Source of the DNA: Plasmodium malariae
Taxonomy: Eukaryota; Apicomplexa; Aconoidasida; Haemosporida; Plasmodiidae
Assembly (NCBI RefSeq): GCF_900090045.1
Contig: NC_041786.1
Location: 3,032,501 to 3,096,500 of the forward strand
Length of the DNA stretch: 64,000 nt
Direction of reading: 5' to 3'
The notes below the pieces were generated by a model. The model was not told the DNA's origin, did not search any database, and saw nothing but the letters and a program-made list of their open reading frames with translations. The translations under genes were made by a program, and so were the position numbers. Of the stretch, positions 36,827-49,400 are shown in pieces; the first letter of the stretch is position 1, and each line of letters starts with the position of its first letter.

Positions 36827-37922
36827 TAACAACTATCGTTCTGTTAAGGTTAAACTTGGCTATTCTGCAAATAAAAGAAAATGTGGACAAACAATTAAAC
36901 GTAATTACTCACATATGCCCGTAAATATTTGCTTATGTAGTATATATATTACATATGTATGTATATATATGGGTGTATAAATTTACATGTATATATATTT
37001 TTACGTGTATACATTTATGAGTATATATTTACGTGTATACATATTCACCTCACAAATATAAGTATTACGTGTTAACTTTTCACAAATTGTCTTAATTTAA
37101 GTTTTTTTTTTTTTAACGAGTTTACTTACAAATTTGCTGAGTAACATTTGTTGTCCCCTTATAAAAAAAAAAAAAAATTAAAATAAAGTATAAAGAGTTT
37201 TTATCTCTTTTTGATTTGTTATGTTAAACAGAGAACCAGGCGTTACCTAATAGTGCAGTATGCTAATATGTGCAAAGGGAAATGTTAAAAAAAAAAATAT
37301 AGAAAATCGTTAAAAGCATGTACATTTGCTGTGGTGATGGTAAAGATAAAAAATGGGGGGAAAAAAAATATTTACATATATTTACGTATTATGTACATTT
37401 GTACATGTATATGTAAATATTACACAGAGAATATACTACGAAATTGAACGAATTGGCTGCTACCGTTAATATATGCGCTTATACATATTAATAATGTTAT
37501 AGTTGGAAAGTTGTATTAATTAAAAAAAAAAATTGCAAAATAAATATTGGCTAAAATTATATGGACCATAACAGAGTTGAACCAAGTGAAATATAAATAA
37601 ATTAAACAGAATAACAAAGAAGATGATAACTGCATAAACGAAATAATGTAATTACAAAACGGGGTAATAACCCTTTGCAAGCTAATATGGGCATTTTGAA
37701 AAATAAATTCAAAATGCGTGTTAGTGGGCATGAGTCGTGTGAAAGTTTAATGTGTAAGTTGGGGTGCACGTACATAAAAGAGATAACGCTTATTAAAAGG
37801 GTAACAAATAATAAACAAATAAAAAAAAATAATAATAAAATAAAGTAATAAAATAAAGTAATAAAATAAAGTAACATATACATATGCGCACGCATATATA
37901 CTAGAGTTCGCAAAATGGCGCC
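36827..37922. other. Spacer between the unrecognised gene and the MFS transporter
   Basis: Both neighbours are on the minus strand. A strong acceptor-like sequence (ttttcttttatttgcag, minus strand, ending near 36865) and a GTAAGT donor near 37128 suggest 5' exons of the left-hand gene. The remainder (37150-37922) holds poly-A/T tracts and the repeat taaaataaag near 37840-37872; no gene is seen. Confidence 0.45.
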
Positions 37923-40064
37923 TTAATTAGACAAAGACGTTTTCATCTTGTTATGAAACTTAAATGAGAGAAAAACAAAAAAAATTGATATAATAGATAC
38001 ACATGACGAAATAAAAAATGGAAACAGTTGATTTTCTATATAATAATAGCTATATATAATAGGTGAAATTGTCAAAGATAAATATCTAAAAAAGGATACT
38101 ATACTTTGTGAAAACAGTTGATCATTCTTAACAAAAAATAAGGAAATTATTGTTGGTATTATTGGCTCAATATACGCATAAGAGCATGAATGAATAAAAC
38201 AAATGCTGATATATTGAAAAATTAAATTGTAATATTTTATGCTATGGTATGTTAATAATATTCCTGTACTTTGTATAAGCAATCCTATTATTGCCGTGCC
38301 TGAAGGATAAGTGTATTTACAAAATGGGAAATTGTATAATGACACATTTTTTAAAAATATAAATATGGAATAAATGCGTAAACACATATATGCAAAAATA
38401 CATAAAATAAAAACAAATCAACATATTTATCGAAAAATTGTTAATAGCATTTCAAAACTTAAAAAAGCGGAAAAGTTGTATGTTCAGGCATTTTCGAAAA
38501 GGCGTCATATATATGTATTAATATATATATATATATGTATTAATATATATATATATATATATTGCATACGCTAGTACATTCAAGCACACTCACATGCATG
38601 CATGAATAAATCTTTACATACCATCATAACCAAAATATTTCAAAATATACGAGAAGGAAAAGTACTGATAAAAGATCATTATGATTCCACTCAGAGATAC
38701 AAAAACGCTAATTTGTATTTGCTTATTATCTGTTAAATGGAGAAAAAAAAAAAAAAAAAATATATCTTCCATGCTTCTTCGCATATCTTAAATTTGCACC
38801 ATTTGCGGTACTTGTATGAATACCTAAATACATACACATATATATATATATATATATAGGCACAAGTACGTGGGAATGCAAATATGTATGGTCTACCCGA
38901 TGAGACGTTGTCGTTGTAGAACACAAAAAAAATGTTGCTCATTAAATTTGACGAGAAAGCTGAGGTAAATCTAAATAAACAAATTGAAAGCAAACATTTG
39001 AATTTATATGTACGGGTAGCATTAACAAGTGCATGTAACTTTTCTTTTACATATAATGTAATTCTTGAAATATAAAAATGATCGTTTTTTCTTAAAAATT
39101 GTTGATATGATATATCTGAAAATTCTTCATTATAATAATTAAAAAAATTTTCCTTGTAACCCGCTTCCGACGAACTCCTTTTGTTGTTTAACCGGTAGCT
39201 ATTAATACTGCTTTCCCCTTTTTTAAAACCATCTGTGATGGGTTTATTATATAAATTTTTACTTCTATCATTGCGATCATTTGTATTGCCATAGCTATCA
39301 CCCTTCCTCAGTTCTGACCATGCAAAATTGTTCTTGGCTTGCTTATTCCTACTCGTAAGAACATTTTCTGAACATTTATCGACATTTAAGTTATACTGTG
39401 CTTCTTCACCCTCTAAGCGATTTACCCGAAGAATACTCCTTTGAATATTGTTTTGATTTTGTGTTAGTAACTCACTTGATATGGTAAGAATAATAATAAG
39501 AGATACAATTAATCCTAATGTGTTAAAATTTAGAATAACTTGAAAATTACATATAGTTAAAAAAAAAGAAGATAATAATGGACCAAATATAATACCAATA
39601 GCATTAAAAATATTTATATATGTATAATATATACATACATTAGTATCTACTAAATCGTTTATTATAGCATTAACAACTACAATAAATACTGAACTACCTC
39701 CACAAATAATTCTATTAATTACTAATAATGTAAAATTTAATTTAATATAAAATAAATACATTCCTATTAAGTTAAATATGATTAGAAATACCAAAATATG
39801 CTTCTTATTTATTGATGAGAAAAAACCTATTATTAAACACATAACACATTGAGACAACGAATAAAAACTTAGTAATATCCCTAATTCTTTTACTTCTATA
39901 TCATAGTAATTTAATATATAAAATGGTAACAGTGGTTGTAAAAACGATTCAAATAATGTTTTTATAAAAACAGACAGTAAGATTTTAAACAACGTATTTT
40001 TCTTAATTTTTTCGTATTCTTCATTATCATAAAACAGATTCTCCTCATCCTTTTGCAGTTTCAT
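37923..40064 (-). CDS. Major facilitator superfamily transporter, three exons
   Basis: Exons 40064-38897, 38729-38622 and 38299-37923, all GT..AG with agreeing phases; 550 residues. Exon 1 encodes six hydrophobic segments (for example [19 protein letters not shown], then the loop ending [31 protein letters not shown] and [15 protein letters not shown]), a long hydrophilic central loop (about 205-345), and the start of the second half ([20 protein letters not shown]). Exons 2 and 3 supply the remaining helices ([37 protein letters not shown]). The R-x-x-C-G-G segment at the fifth helix and GPLLSS resemble drug/metabolite efflux MFS proteins of the tetracycline-resistance type. Substrate cannot be inferred. 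The open frame running past 38897 is intronic. Confidence 0.85.
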
Positions 40065-40200
40065 TCTATATATTTTTTTTTTCTCATTTAGTTATATGCT
40101 TTTTTTTAAAAAAAAAAAAAAAAAAAACTGCACATATGTACTATGTATATACATAAACTTACATATATACATATATACACATGTATATACACATATATAT

Positions 40201-40204
<4 letters not shown>

Positions 40205-40256
<52 letters not shown>
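40205..40256. repeat. (TA)n microsatellite
   Basis: About 25 TA units roughly 140 bases upstream of the MFS transporter start codon, next to a poly-A tract. Confidence 0.95.
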
Positions 40257-40269
<13 letters not shown>

Positions 40270-42389
40270 CCCGTACACAAGCATGCAATTATGCAATTAA
40301 ATCAATAGGCCAATAATTCTATACTAATTTTCATATATATATGCATCTAAATTTACATGCACATATAAATATATATACGATTACACATGTACGCATGTAA
40401 AAATTTATGCAAGTACCCATGTACATATATAGCTATAAGCCAACTTCTTCCCAGTAATGCAATTTTGTCGGTTACTCATAGAGCTGTGTATCGCTCAAAA
40501 AAAAGTTAAGCTTACTTTGTTACGATATTTTTTTACAAGGATGCAATGTATTTATATATATATATATATATATACTTATTTGTGTGTATGCATATATATG
40601 TAATTCTACGTATATAAGCACACCTATGTGCTGTATGCCTAGGTCGGTGTACTCCTACCTATGTTTTCATACCCAATGTAAAATTATATCGGTGTATTCA
40701 TACCGTCCATTCACATCTATAACTCATATCATATATTCAAATGCAACACTCTTATCTCCCAGTCAATCACATATTTATGGATGCAACAGTATCGGCGCAT
40801 ACACATACATGTATTTAAACAAGCTCCTTTCCTAGGACTCACTAGCACAAAATGTCTCAGAGCAAACTAATCAGATTCTTGATTTATTTTTCAAAAAATA
40901 AAAATGAGCAAAATTATAATTTGCAAAAAAAAAATTTTTTAATTTTTTCAAAAAAAAATATTATCAATTTTAAATTTAAAATTATTTTTAAAAAATATTT
41001 TTTCAAAAAAATTAAAAATAGAATGTAACAATATTTTTAAACTTATACCTCAAACATTTATTTCACAAGAAATAAAAGAAACACTTATAAATCTCTAAAA
41101 TAATTTCAATAAAAACACAAAACATCCAACTTAATTATTCAAATAAAAAGTTTATGAATAAAAGAAACAAATAATTTACTTATAACATTAAGAAAATTAT
41201 GAAAAAAAGATAAACTTCTACATGTTTATATCTTTTTAAGCATTATTATAAGTATTTAGGTATATATGTATATACCTTTTTTGAGTATACTTAAGTATAT
41301 AAAAATTTATATGTATATGCACATAAAAATAAAGTTACATAAAAATGTATGCTTATATATATTTATATATGCATATAAAAATATAATTGCATAAAGATAT
41401 ATATAAATAGATATGAATTTAGATTAAAATTTATTTAAATAGAAATATTACATAAAAATATATGTGTATAAATATATACATGTATATGTATATATTATGA
41501 AGCTTCATAGGCGCAGTAACATACATAATACATATATAAATATATATTTGCGAGTAAAAATATTATACATGTACGTTAAGTAGGTAGATGTGCTAAAATT
41601 TTAGCAAAAAATTCCAAGCCACTGTGAAGTACCGCATGGTATGACAGAACAGAGAGTAAAAAAAAAAAAAAAAAAAAAAAGAGTAAAACTAAAACTAAAA
41701 TAAATTTAAATATATTTAATTGTAAAAAAAAAAAAAAAATACATTTTAAAAAAAGATACACCCAAATAAGAAAGAATAATCAAGTTAAAAGAAACGTAAA
41801 AAAAACAAAAAAAAAACACAAATTTTTATTAATAAAGTCCAGAAATAGTTGCATTAGTAGTCTCAAGATAATTCACGTGTACATTTTAAGAACATACAAA
41901 AGCAGAATAATACGTTTCTTTTAATACTTGATTCAAACGGGGTAAAGTGATGAGTGTCCTTATTATTAATCGTATATATATATGCATATGTATATGCTAC
42001 ATACATGCATGCATACATACTTATATGCATGCTTAAATACATGTATACGTAAATACGTAACATTTATAAATACATAACATATATTCATATGTATATTCAT
42101 ACATACATCATTACATACACAGTACATGTGTACGTAGAAACACAATTTATGCCTATACAAAACAAATAATAGAAATAATACTGGTACTACGTGAAAAATA
42201 CATGTATTAAAAAAAAAAAGCCCTGTATCTTCAAGAGAATGTGCAAGAGATATATTTTGCTGATGATACTTTTTTCTTTTTGATGTATTAAAAAGAAATT
42301 GAAATACATATTTTTTTTTTTTTTTTTTTCATTTTTATACCTCACTTTTGCGACGTTTTTAAGTATTTTTTCCCCAATTTTTGAGCCTT

Positions 42390-42570
42390 TTTTGTCCCAT
42401 TCTTAAGTATTGTTTGCCTTATTTTTAAGTAATTTTTGCCCCATTTTTAAGTGATTTTTACCCCATTTTAAATTAATTTTTACCCCATTTTTAAGTGATT
42501 TTTACTTCATTTTTAAGTGATTTTTACTTCATTTTTAAGTGATTTTTACTTCATTTTTAAGTGATTTTTA
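42390..42570. repeat. 22-bp degenerate repeat (tttttacttcatttttaagtga)
   Basis: About eight units, near-identical at the right end (42480-42565) and increasingly diverged (cccc for acttc) to the left. It is non-coding. Confidence 0.85.
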
Positions 42571-42978
42571 CCCCCAATAGATTTCCATTTATTGATTTTT
42601 TCTAAATAGGTGTGTAACTGTTGCCCCGTTTTAGTAATATTCTGCTTAATGTTTTCGTCTGTATGATTTTTAAGAATCGTATGGCACCTATCGAATATTT
42701 TCCGTTGTTTATATTTATACATATACACAGATGTGTATTAATGCACACGTAAATACACATACAAATAATACTCGTCGCACTGTAGTGAACTTGTAATAAC
42801 ATCCGAGTACTCCTGTGCAGGTAATATACTCACATAGTATCGTGTCTACATCTGCATTCATTTGCGAACGCATAACAACACCGTAATATACAAACATAGG
42901 AACATTTCTATTATAGCAAAAAGAAAAGGGGGAAATTATAGTTTAAGTTAGCAAACAAAGAGCCGATATACATATATA

Positions 42979-43385
42979 GCGTGGGTATATATATTTGCTT
43001 GAGTACATATACAGCGTGGGTATATATATTTGCTTGAGTACATATACAGTGTGGGTATATATATTTGCTTGAGTACATATACAGCGTGGGTATATATATT
43101 TGCTTAAGTACATATACAGCGTGGGTATATATATTTGCTTGAGTACATATACAGCGTGGGTATATATATTTGCTTGAGTACATATACAGTGTGGGTATAT
43201 ATATTTGCTTGAGTACATATACAGCGTGGGTATATATATTTGCTTAAGTACATATACAGCGTGGGTATATATATTTGCTTGAGTACATATACAGCGTGGG
43301 TATATATATTTGCTTGAGTACATATACAGCGTGGGTATATATATTTGCTTGAGTACATATACAGCGTGGGTATATATATAGCTTG
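42979..43385. repeat. 35-bp minisatellite immediately upstream of AP-3 mu
   Basis: Eleven full units plus a partial one, spaced at exactly 35 bases (gcgtgggtatatatatttgc followed by ttgagtacatataca). Differences are rare (gcg/gtg; ttgag/ttaag). The array ends about 100 bases before the AP-3 mu start codon. It is not CRISPR: units are contiguous with no unique spacers. Confidence 0.95.
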
Positions 43386-43483
43386 AGTTTATACACAACT
43401 TGAGTACTCCTATAACGCAAGCGCGCGAACATAAATATACACAAAACACGGGGATACTAGAGAATAAAGGGAACATACTCAGA

Positions 43484-46129
43484 ATGGATGTCTTTTGCAT
43501 TTATACGTCCGGCGGGAAATTGTTAACGGAACATATATACGACAATCACATGAGGAATAGAAGCTTGCATAATAACTATTTGCATAACAACTTGAAGTCC
43601 ATCATAACGCAGAATAAGCAAAGCACGAATAATCAATGCATGTTGTTTCTTAGAGAAAAGGAAAAGGATAGTGTATTATTGGGGTGTTATTACAATAGTT
43701 TTGTGTATATAGTTAAGAGGGACAATTTATTTTTTATATCATTGAAGAGGAATGAAAACAATCCAGGGTTAATTGTTGAGGTAATTCAAGAAATAGTTAT
43801 AAGCATAAAGAAGTATTTTAACACGGATTGTTTAACTGAGCATATATTTATAAGGAACTATTCATCTGTAAATTTTTTAATAAATGAAATTTTAGCACAA
43901 GGAGGAAAGCCTAGTTTGTTTGTTGATTCTATTTTGAGAAGTTTGGTTAAAAGTGAGTGTACTATATTAAATGAAACGTTAAGATATGCACCCATACCAA
44001 GTAACTTATATAATATGATTTCACAGAGGAGAAATAATTATTACATGTTGGGTGATACGGATGATGAGAATAACATCAATAGTAGTTATAGCAATGGGAA
44101 TAGTATAAACTCAATTGATGCATTGAATGTTTTTTGGAGATCGAACAACATAAACTATTCTATAAATGAGATTTTTATAGATATAATCGAGTATGTACAT
44201 TGTATTGTATATAATAATAACTACTTGCTTCATTATGCTGTTCAAGGTAATGTACATATCAGATGCAACATAAATGGTTTCACCTTGATTAAGCTGTATT
44301 TTAATATGGACATAGATTTAAGTAAGTCTATTGTACACTTTACTGTTAGATATGATAGATTATATAACACAGATGGTACAGAAAATGAAAGGAATGTCTT
44401 ATATTTTGTGCCTTTAAATGAAGAGTATATACTTATGAAATATTATGATTTCCGTCAACTAGTGCATCAGAGAACTAATATTTTGGGTTACACCTCAAGA
44501 TTCCCGTATGACGCATCGGAGCAGTTAACGGATGTTTTAAATATCCAGAGTGAAGCTGTGCCAACTGCTGAATATAGAACTACTGAGGAAGTTGAGAATT
44601 TCCAGAGGACAGTAAGTGAGGTCGACGAGCCCAATATACAAGAAGGTGGTGGGGAAAATATACAGAGGGAGTTTTCCCCCGCTGTTTTGGAACAAGCTCA
44701 TGAGAATGAGGGTGCAGTCGGGAAGAATACGGATGAAAATGATGAAGATGAAAATGATGAAGATGGAAAGAATGCAGATATGAAGAATGCAGATATGAAG
44801 AATGCAGATATGAAGAATGCAGATATGAAGAAGGCAGATATGAAGAAGGCAGATATGAAGAAGACAGATATGAAGAAGGCAGATAAAAAGAAGTTAGATA
44901 GAAAGAAGGCAGACAGAAAGAAGGTAGATAAGAAGAAGGGAGACAGAAAGAAGGCTGATAGAAAGAAAGAGGATGCGAAAGATATGTTTATGAATAATTC
45001 TGTTGTGGATGATGAATGTAAGAATATGGGGGTTGATTCGTTTTTGGCGCAAAGTGCCAAAGGGGAAACTGCCGACACTGATGTGAGTAGTCAAAGATAC
45101 ATCTTTAAGGAATACTCCGATGAGGGAAGTAATGATCAAGAAGAGGTTGGTCAAAGGTACATTTTTAAGGAGTACTTCGATGAGGAAAACAGTGCTGAGA
45201 AACAAGCCGATGAGGAAAACGGTGCAGAGAAACAAATCGATGAAGGAAACACTGCTGAAAGACAGATCAGTGGACCACGCATCAGTGCAGAAGATTTTAT
45301 CACAGGAAGTATGACCGAGGGTTACAGTGCAGAAGCAACTGTTAATAGTAATGAGGAGTACGTTTTCAAAAACTATGACGATGATGATATAATAAATAAT
45401 AGCAATGACGCGGAAGATAATGAATCTGCAAGTAATAATAACAGTTTCGACTATATGGAAAGCAGAGAAAGAATAAACCTAAATAATGATATGAATAGTT
45501 ATATTGTATATAATAGACCAAATGAAAAATTCAAATTGCCGATTATTGTAAAAGGTAATGTGCAGTATATAGAATCAGAACATATGTACAAAATGAAACT
45601 GAAGGTCTTTTTCTATAATGTTGGTACAGCGCACAATAGTAATTTATTATTAACTCACTATGAAGATATTTGTCTAAGTATCCCTGTGCACAATTTTATA
45701 TGTTCAGTTAGTTTTCGTAGTGAAATAGGGCATATGGTATATAGAGATGATATAAAATCAGTTGTATGGCATATCGAAAATGTTATAGATGTTAACATAC
45801 CTGTATCAGCAACTATATCTATGCAAATAAAGCGTTCTGAGAATACAGAATTACCTCTACATATTGATAACAGCATCCATCCATTAGTCTGCAATTGTAA
45901 TGGACTTTATGATCACTGTATATGTGCCCATGCTTTCACTTATTGGAATAATAATACTTTGATATACTCTACTTTCAACTTTTCTGTTTTTGCTAGCTTA
46001 AAAATTAAAGGCTTTTCAGTTACTGGAAGAAAAGTAAACAGAATAGAAGTTGTTGAACCTCAAAATTTAAGTGTACAGAAAAGATGTAGATATGCTACTG
46101 TCTTTAATAATATAGAGTTTAGACTTTAA
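43484..46129 (+). CDS. AP-3 complex subunit mu with a large acidic insertion
   Basis: ATG at 43484 (881 residues); upstream in-frame sequence has no ATG and runs into the repeat. Residues 1-140 are the longin-like N-domain (MDVFCIYTSGGKLLTEHIYD; DNLFFISL; LINEILAQGGKPSLFVDSIL). The mu-homology domain begins near 205 with VFWRSNNINYSINEIFIDII, which aligns with the mu3 WRxxxVxYxxNE(A/I)xxDxxE segment, and ends SLKIKGFSVTGRKVNRIEVV ... RYATVFNNIEFRL. AP-3 sorts cargo from Golgi/endosomes to lysosome-related organelles; in apicomplexans it is candidate machinery for secretory-organelle traffic. About 325 residues (340-665) are inserted within the mu-homology domain: Lys/Asp repeats and three copies of a YxFKxY-type motif. 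Assignment to mu3 rather than mu1, mu2 or mu4 rests on the segments named. Confidence 0.85.
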   Translation: MDVFCIYTSGGKLLTEHIYDNHMRNRSLHNNYLHNNLKSIITQNKQSTNNQCMLFLREKEKDSVLLGCYYNSFVYIVKRDNLFFISLKRNENNPGLIVEVIQEIVISIKKYFNTDCLTEHIFIRNYSSVNFLINEILAQGGKPSLFVDSILRSLVKSECTILNETLRYAPIPSNLYNMISQRRNNYYMLGDTDDENNINSSYSNGNSINSIDALNVFWRSNNINYSINEIFIDIIEYVHCIVYNNNYLLHYAVQGNVHIRCNINGFTLIKLYFNMDIDLSKSIVHFTVRYDRLYNTDGTENERNVLYFVPLNEEYILMKYYDFRQLVHQRTNILGYTSRFPYDASEQLTDVLNIQSEAVPTAEYRTTEEVENFQRTVSEVDEPNIQEGGGENIQREFSPAVLEQAHENEGAVGKNTDENDEDENDEDGKNADMKNADMKNADMKNADMKKADMKKADMKKTDMKKADKKKLDRKKADRKKVDKKKGDRKKADRKKEDAKDMFMNNSVVDDECKNMGVDSFLAQSAKGETADTDVSSQRYIFKEYSDEGSNDQEEVGQRYIFKEYFDEENSAEKQADEENGAEKQIDEGNTAERQISGPRISAEDFITGSMTEGYSAEATVNSNEEYVFKNYDDDDIINNSNDAEDNESASNNNSFDYMESRERINLNNDMNSYIVYNRPNEKFKLPIIVKGNVQYIESEHMYKMKLKVFFYNVGTAHNSNLLLTHYEDICLSIPVHNFICSVSFRSEIGHMVYRDDIKSVVWHIENVIDVNIPVSATISMQIKRSENTELPLHIDNSIHPLVCNCNGLYDHCICAHAFTYWNNNTLIYSTFNFSVFASLKIKGFSVTGRKVNRIEVVEPQNLSVQKRCRYATVFNNIEFRL
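44767..44985 (+). repeat. 15-bp coding repeat (NADMK/KADMK, then KADRK)
   Basis: About 14 tandem pentapeptides in the AP-3 mu insertion, changing gradually from KNADM to KKADM to KKADR/KKGDR. It makes a highly charged, probably helical or disordered linker. Confidence 0.88.
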
Positions 46130-46471
46130 AAAAAGGTAAGTGTAGTAGTGCAATGGGATATACATTTCATGTAGATAAAAAAAAAAAAGGAGGGAAGGGG
46201 GAAAGAAACTGAGTGTGTGAGGAAGTGTTGATCGGAAGGTATATGTATATATATATGTATATATATATATATATATATATAGGTAGATAGATATAGATAT
46301 ATGTTATATATATGGAACGTATATTAAAAAAGCACATACAATAAAAGACGAAGAAATATGAGAGAGTAAAAAGGAGCCAAGCGCGATATTTTAGAAATGG
46401 TAGTGTTAACGTTAGCGTTTGAATTATGCTGTCTGTTTATTAAATTAAAATAATTTATCGTTATTTTTATT
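46130..46471. other. Convergent 3' flanks
   Basis: Between the stops of AP-3 mu (+) and the coiled-coil gene (-). It contains (TA)n near 46240-46280. A donor-like aaggtaagtg lies just after the AP-3 mu stop codon, which may be chance. No gene is seen. Confidence 0.6.
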
Positions 46472-49400
46472 TTATTTTATTTTTTCCTCCTTGCTTTCTG
46501 GCTGTGTGCTAATCACAGATGCTTTCCTTTGGCTAATATTTTGGATTCTGTTAAAAATAGCCAACCAAATTAAGAAGAACAAAAAAAGGAAATATAATCT
46601 GTGTATTTTCATAGCTAGAAAAAAAAAAAAAAAAATAGTAGTTGTATGCAGTTACAGATATATATATACAGACGTGCTTCACAAATACCTAATTTTATTG
46701 TATTTTCAAGATCTTGAGTGTCGTCAACCCTATAATAGCGGCACATAAAAAAATGAGAGGAAAATAGCGAGCAGTTAAAATTTTAAGTAGTCAAAATTTT
46801 GAATTGTGAATTAGTTCGACAGTAGAAGTTGAAATCGAAATCGTTCTTTATTTATGCACATACTCTACAATGCTACATTGTATTGTACTGTATTGTGCTA
46901 TATTACACTATTTTATGTTATAATATATATTCAAATATTCATTTTATCAATTCATGCACTTTTAAATGCAATATAGTTATACTGTAGTTTTACCTTATGG
47001 CTATATTACATTTTTTATTTTATTTTATTTTTTTTTTTTTTACCTGCACATGTTCTTGTGAAAGTCAACGTTTTTATACAAGTTTATAATTTCCAAAAAT
47101 TCTAAAGACTAAAAAAAAAAAAAAAAAAGAAAAGGTAAATAAAATGATTGTAGTTTAAATTATCCCCTTTGTGTATATGCGTGTCACTGTGTACGCAACT
47201 ATGTACATACCTTATAGGACCTGCTAATATGTCCATTTTCCCTCTTTTATTTGGCATTAAAAAAAAAAAAAAAAAGAAAAGAAGAAAAGAAGAAATAAAA
47301 AATAAAAAATAAAAAATAATAAAAAAAGATCATTTGAAGTTGTAAAACTGTTATGCACATTGAAAGTTTTATTTCCAAATTATTAATTTGTTATTTTATT
47401 TGTTTTATTTTTTATTTTATTTTTTTTTACGTTTTTCTGAGTAATTTTCATGAGGATCTCAATTGTTACTTTTAAATTTTTTATATACTGCAACATGTCT
47501 TCGTTTGAGTGAAACTCCATCATATCCTGCAAGAGATCGTCAGGGTGAATGTGCAGTCGTAGTATATACTGATATATGCCAACGTTTGTGTATTGGGACC
47601 GATATAAATACTGGAACATTCATATTTGCACACACATATATATATATACATATGTATATATGTTCATATGTATTTATGTTCACATTTATGTGTGAACAAA
47701 ATATCCTATGCGTTTGCATCTAATCTATGCGCAGAAGGTTGATTACCTCCATATTTATAGAGTGGAAATAATTATTTTGTTTTTCCAAAAATTTTTTTAT
47801 TTTGTCCAATTTTATATTAATGTCTTCTAATTCTTTTTCGCTTCAATTGAGAATGGCGAAGAATTGTACAGCAAGATAAGTAATAAAAAGGTGAAAGGAA
47901 TATAAAGAATTTTATTTATGATTATGTATATATATTTGTATTAAATTTTTTTTTTTTCATTGAAGTCTCTTTTTTATAAAGCAATATATATAAACCTTGC
48001 AAATACGAGCTTGTAGAGGTCGTATATATCCTCTGATATTTTTTCCTTTTCCTAAAGTGAAAGAGCAACACAGGAAAATAGTCGCGTTCGTGTTAATATA
48101 TATACGTATGTATGTATGTATGTATGGATGTATATACGTTTATACATGTATATACTTAGATCTTCATACGCATATATATATAAGATTACATATACATGTG
48201 CAAATATTTCCAATTCATTATTACATTTAGGATTTTTTTCCTCAATATGTTTTTATCTTCTGAAAAAGTGTTTATGATTTCATTGTTTAAGCTTATGTAT
48301 TCCTTAATGGTATCCTGAGTAATACAAAAAAGGAGGAAAAAAAAAAAAAAGAAAATTATATTATAATGAATGAAATGGAAACGATTGAAGCATTGGAAAG
48401 TCATGGAAAGGATAAAAAAAAAATGTAATGATCCTCCTTTTGCAAAAAGGGAAGAAAAAGAATAAGTTTAAGTTAGTATGAACAGAGGTGATAGTTTAAT
48501 TTTTATTTTACTTCAAGTCTCTTCTGCGATAACTCTTCCTCTTTTTGTAATAAATTTTTTTTATTTTCAATGTCTAGGAACTTTTGATTTATGTCGTAAA
48601 TGTCCGTAACTCCCTGAGAGTTAATATTTAGGTGAAATGAAAAAAAAAAAAAAAATTAAGGATTAAATAGGCTTATACGAGCATATATATACAAATACAC
48701 AAGTATGCATTATTCGCTGCTTTATATTTTAAGTTTTTATATAATTCATATTAGTTCCTGAGTCTTTTCAAATTTGTCCATGTTCCCCATCTTCACATGG
48801 ATATGTAGACGTTTATTTTGTTTATTCTTTCATTTATCTATTCTTTGTTTTTATTACTGTTGCTTCCCTCAACTTTGATATGGTAGCATATATATTGCTC
48901 GCATTTTCAAAAATGTTGGAGGCATTTAATTTTAGATAATTATTATACAGTAGATAGTAAATAAGAAGTTTCTTGAATTTTCTTTTTTCTTGCATCATTA
49001 ATGCTATATCTGCGTTGTTTAACTTATTATTTTTGTATTCATTGATCATCTCCCTAAATAGAATAAAAAAGAAGAAAAAGAAAAAGAAATATTAATTAGG
49101 AATAGTACATGTCTTTTTTTATTTAACCTCTTCTATGTGCTCATCGTTCTAATGAAATAAACATTATCCTTGCATGCCATAAAAAGACAGAGAGAGAAAC
49201 AACAGTTTTACATATATATATATGCAAGTATTTTTATACCTTCTTATCCTTAATATATTGCTGTGTTCCTTATTAACATTCATGTATTTAAGTATTTCTT
49301 CATTCTTGTTTTTGGCTTTTACAATTTCCTGCCAATAGGTAGATGCCACGTATAGAAGTGTGTGTTGCGCTTTTCTGCAATTCCCTTCTTTTTGCTTTTT

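Larger units (their letters stand above)
40065..43483. other. Divergent intergenic region with several repeats
   Basis: Separates the start codons of the MFS transporter (-) and AP-3 mu (+), so it must contain both promoters. It holds poly-A (40107-40125), (TA)n (40205-40256), a nearly pure A/T segment at 40900-41200, degenerate 22-bp repeats (42390-42570) and a 35-bp minisatellite (42979-43385). No gene is seen; open frames are repeat translations. Confidence 0.6.

Noticed and set aside
36454..36980. Long frames VYKWYYN (+) and IIIPFIH (-)
   Set aside because: Both are open only because the 21-bp unit is stop-free in these frames; no start context or family, and the location fits an intron.
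40900..41200. Very A/T-rich block as a centromere
   Set aside because: Only about 300 bases long and inside a promoter region; Plasmodium centromeres are kilobase-scale.
42979..43385. CRISPR-like regularly spaced array
   Set aside because: The 35-bp units are contiguous copies with no unique spacers, and the genome is eukaryotic.
46491..46748. Plus-strand membrane-like ORF (DAFLWLIFWILLKIANQ)
   Set aside because: It is the antisense of the last two exons of the 16-exon minus-strand gene, whose own reading is supported by splice phases.
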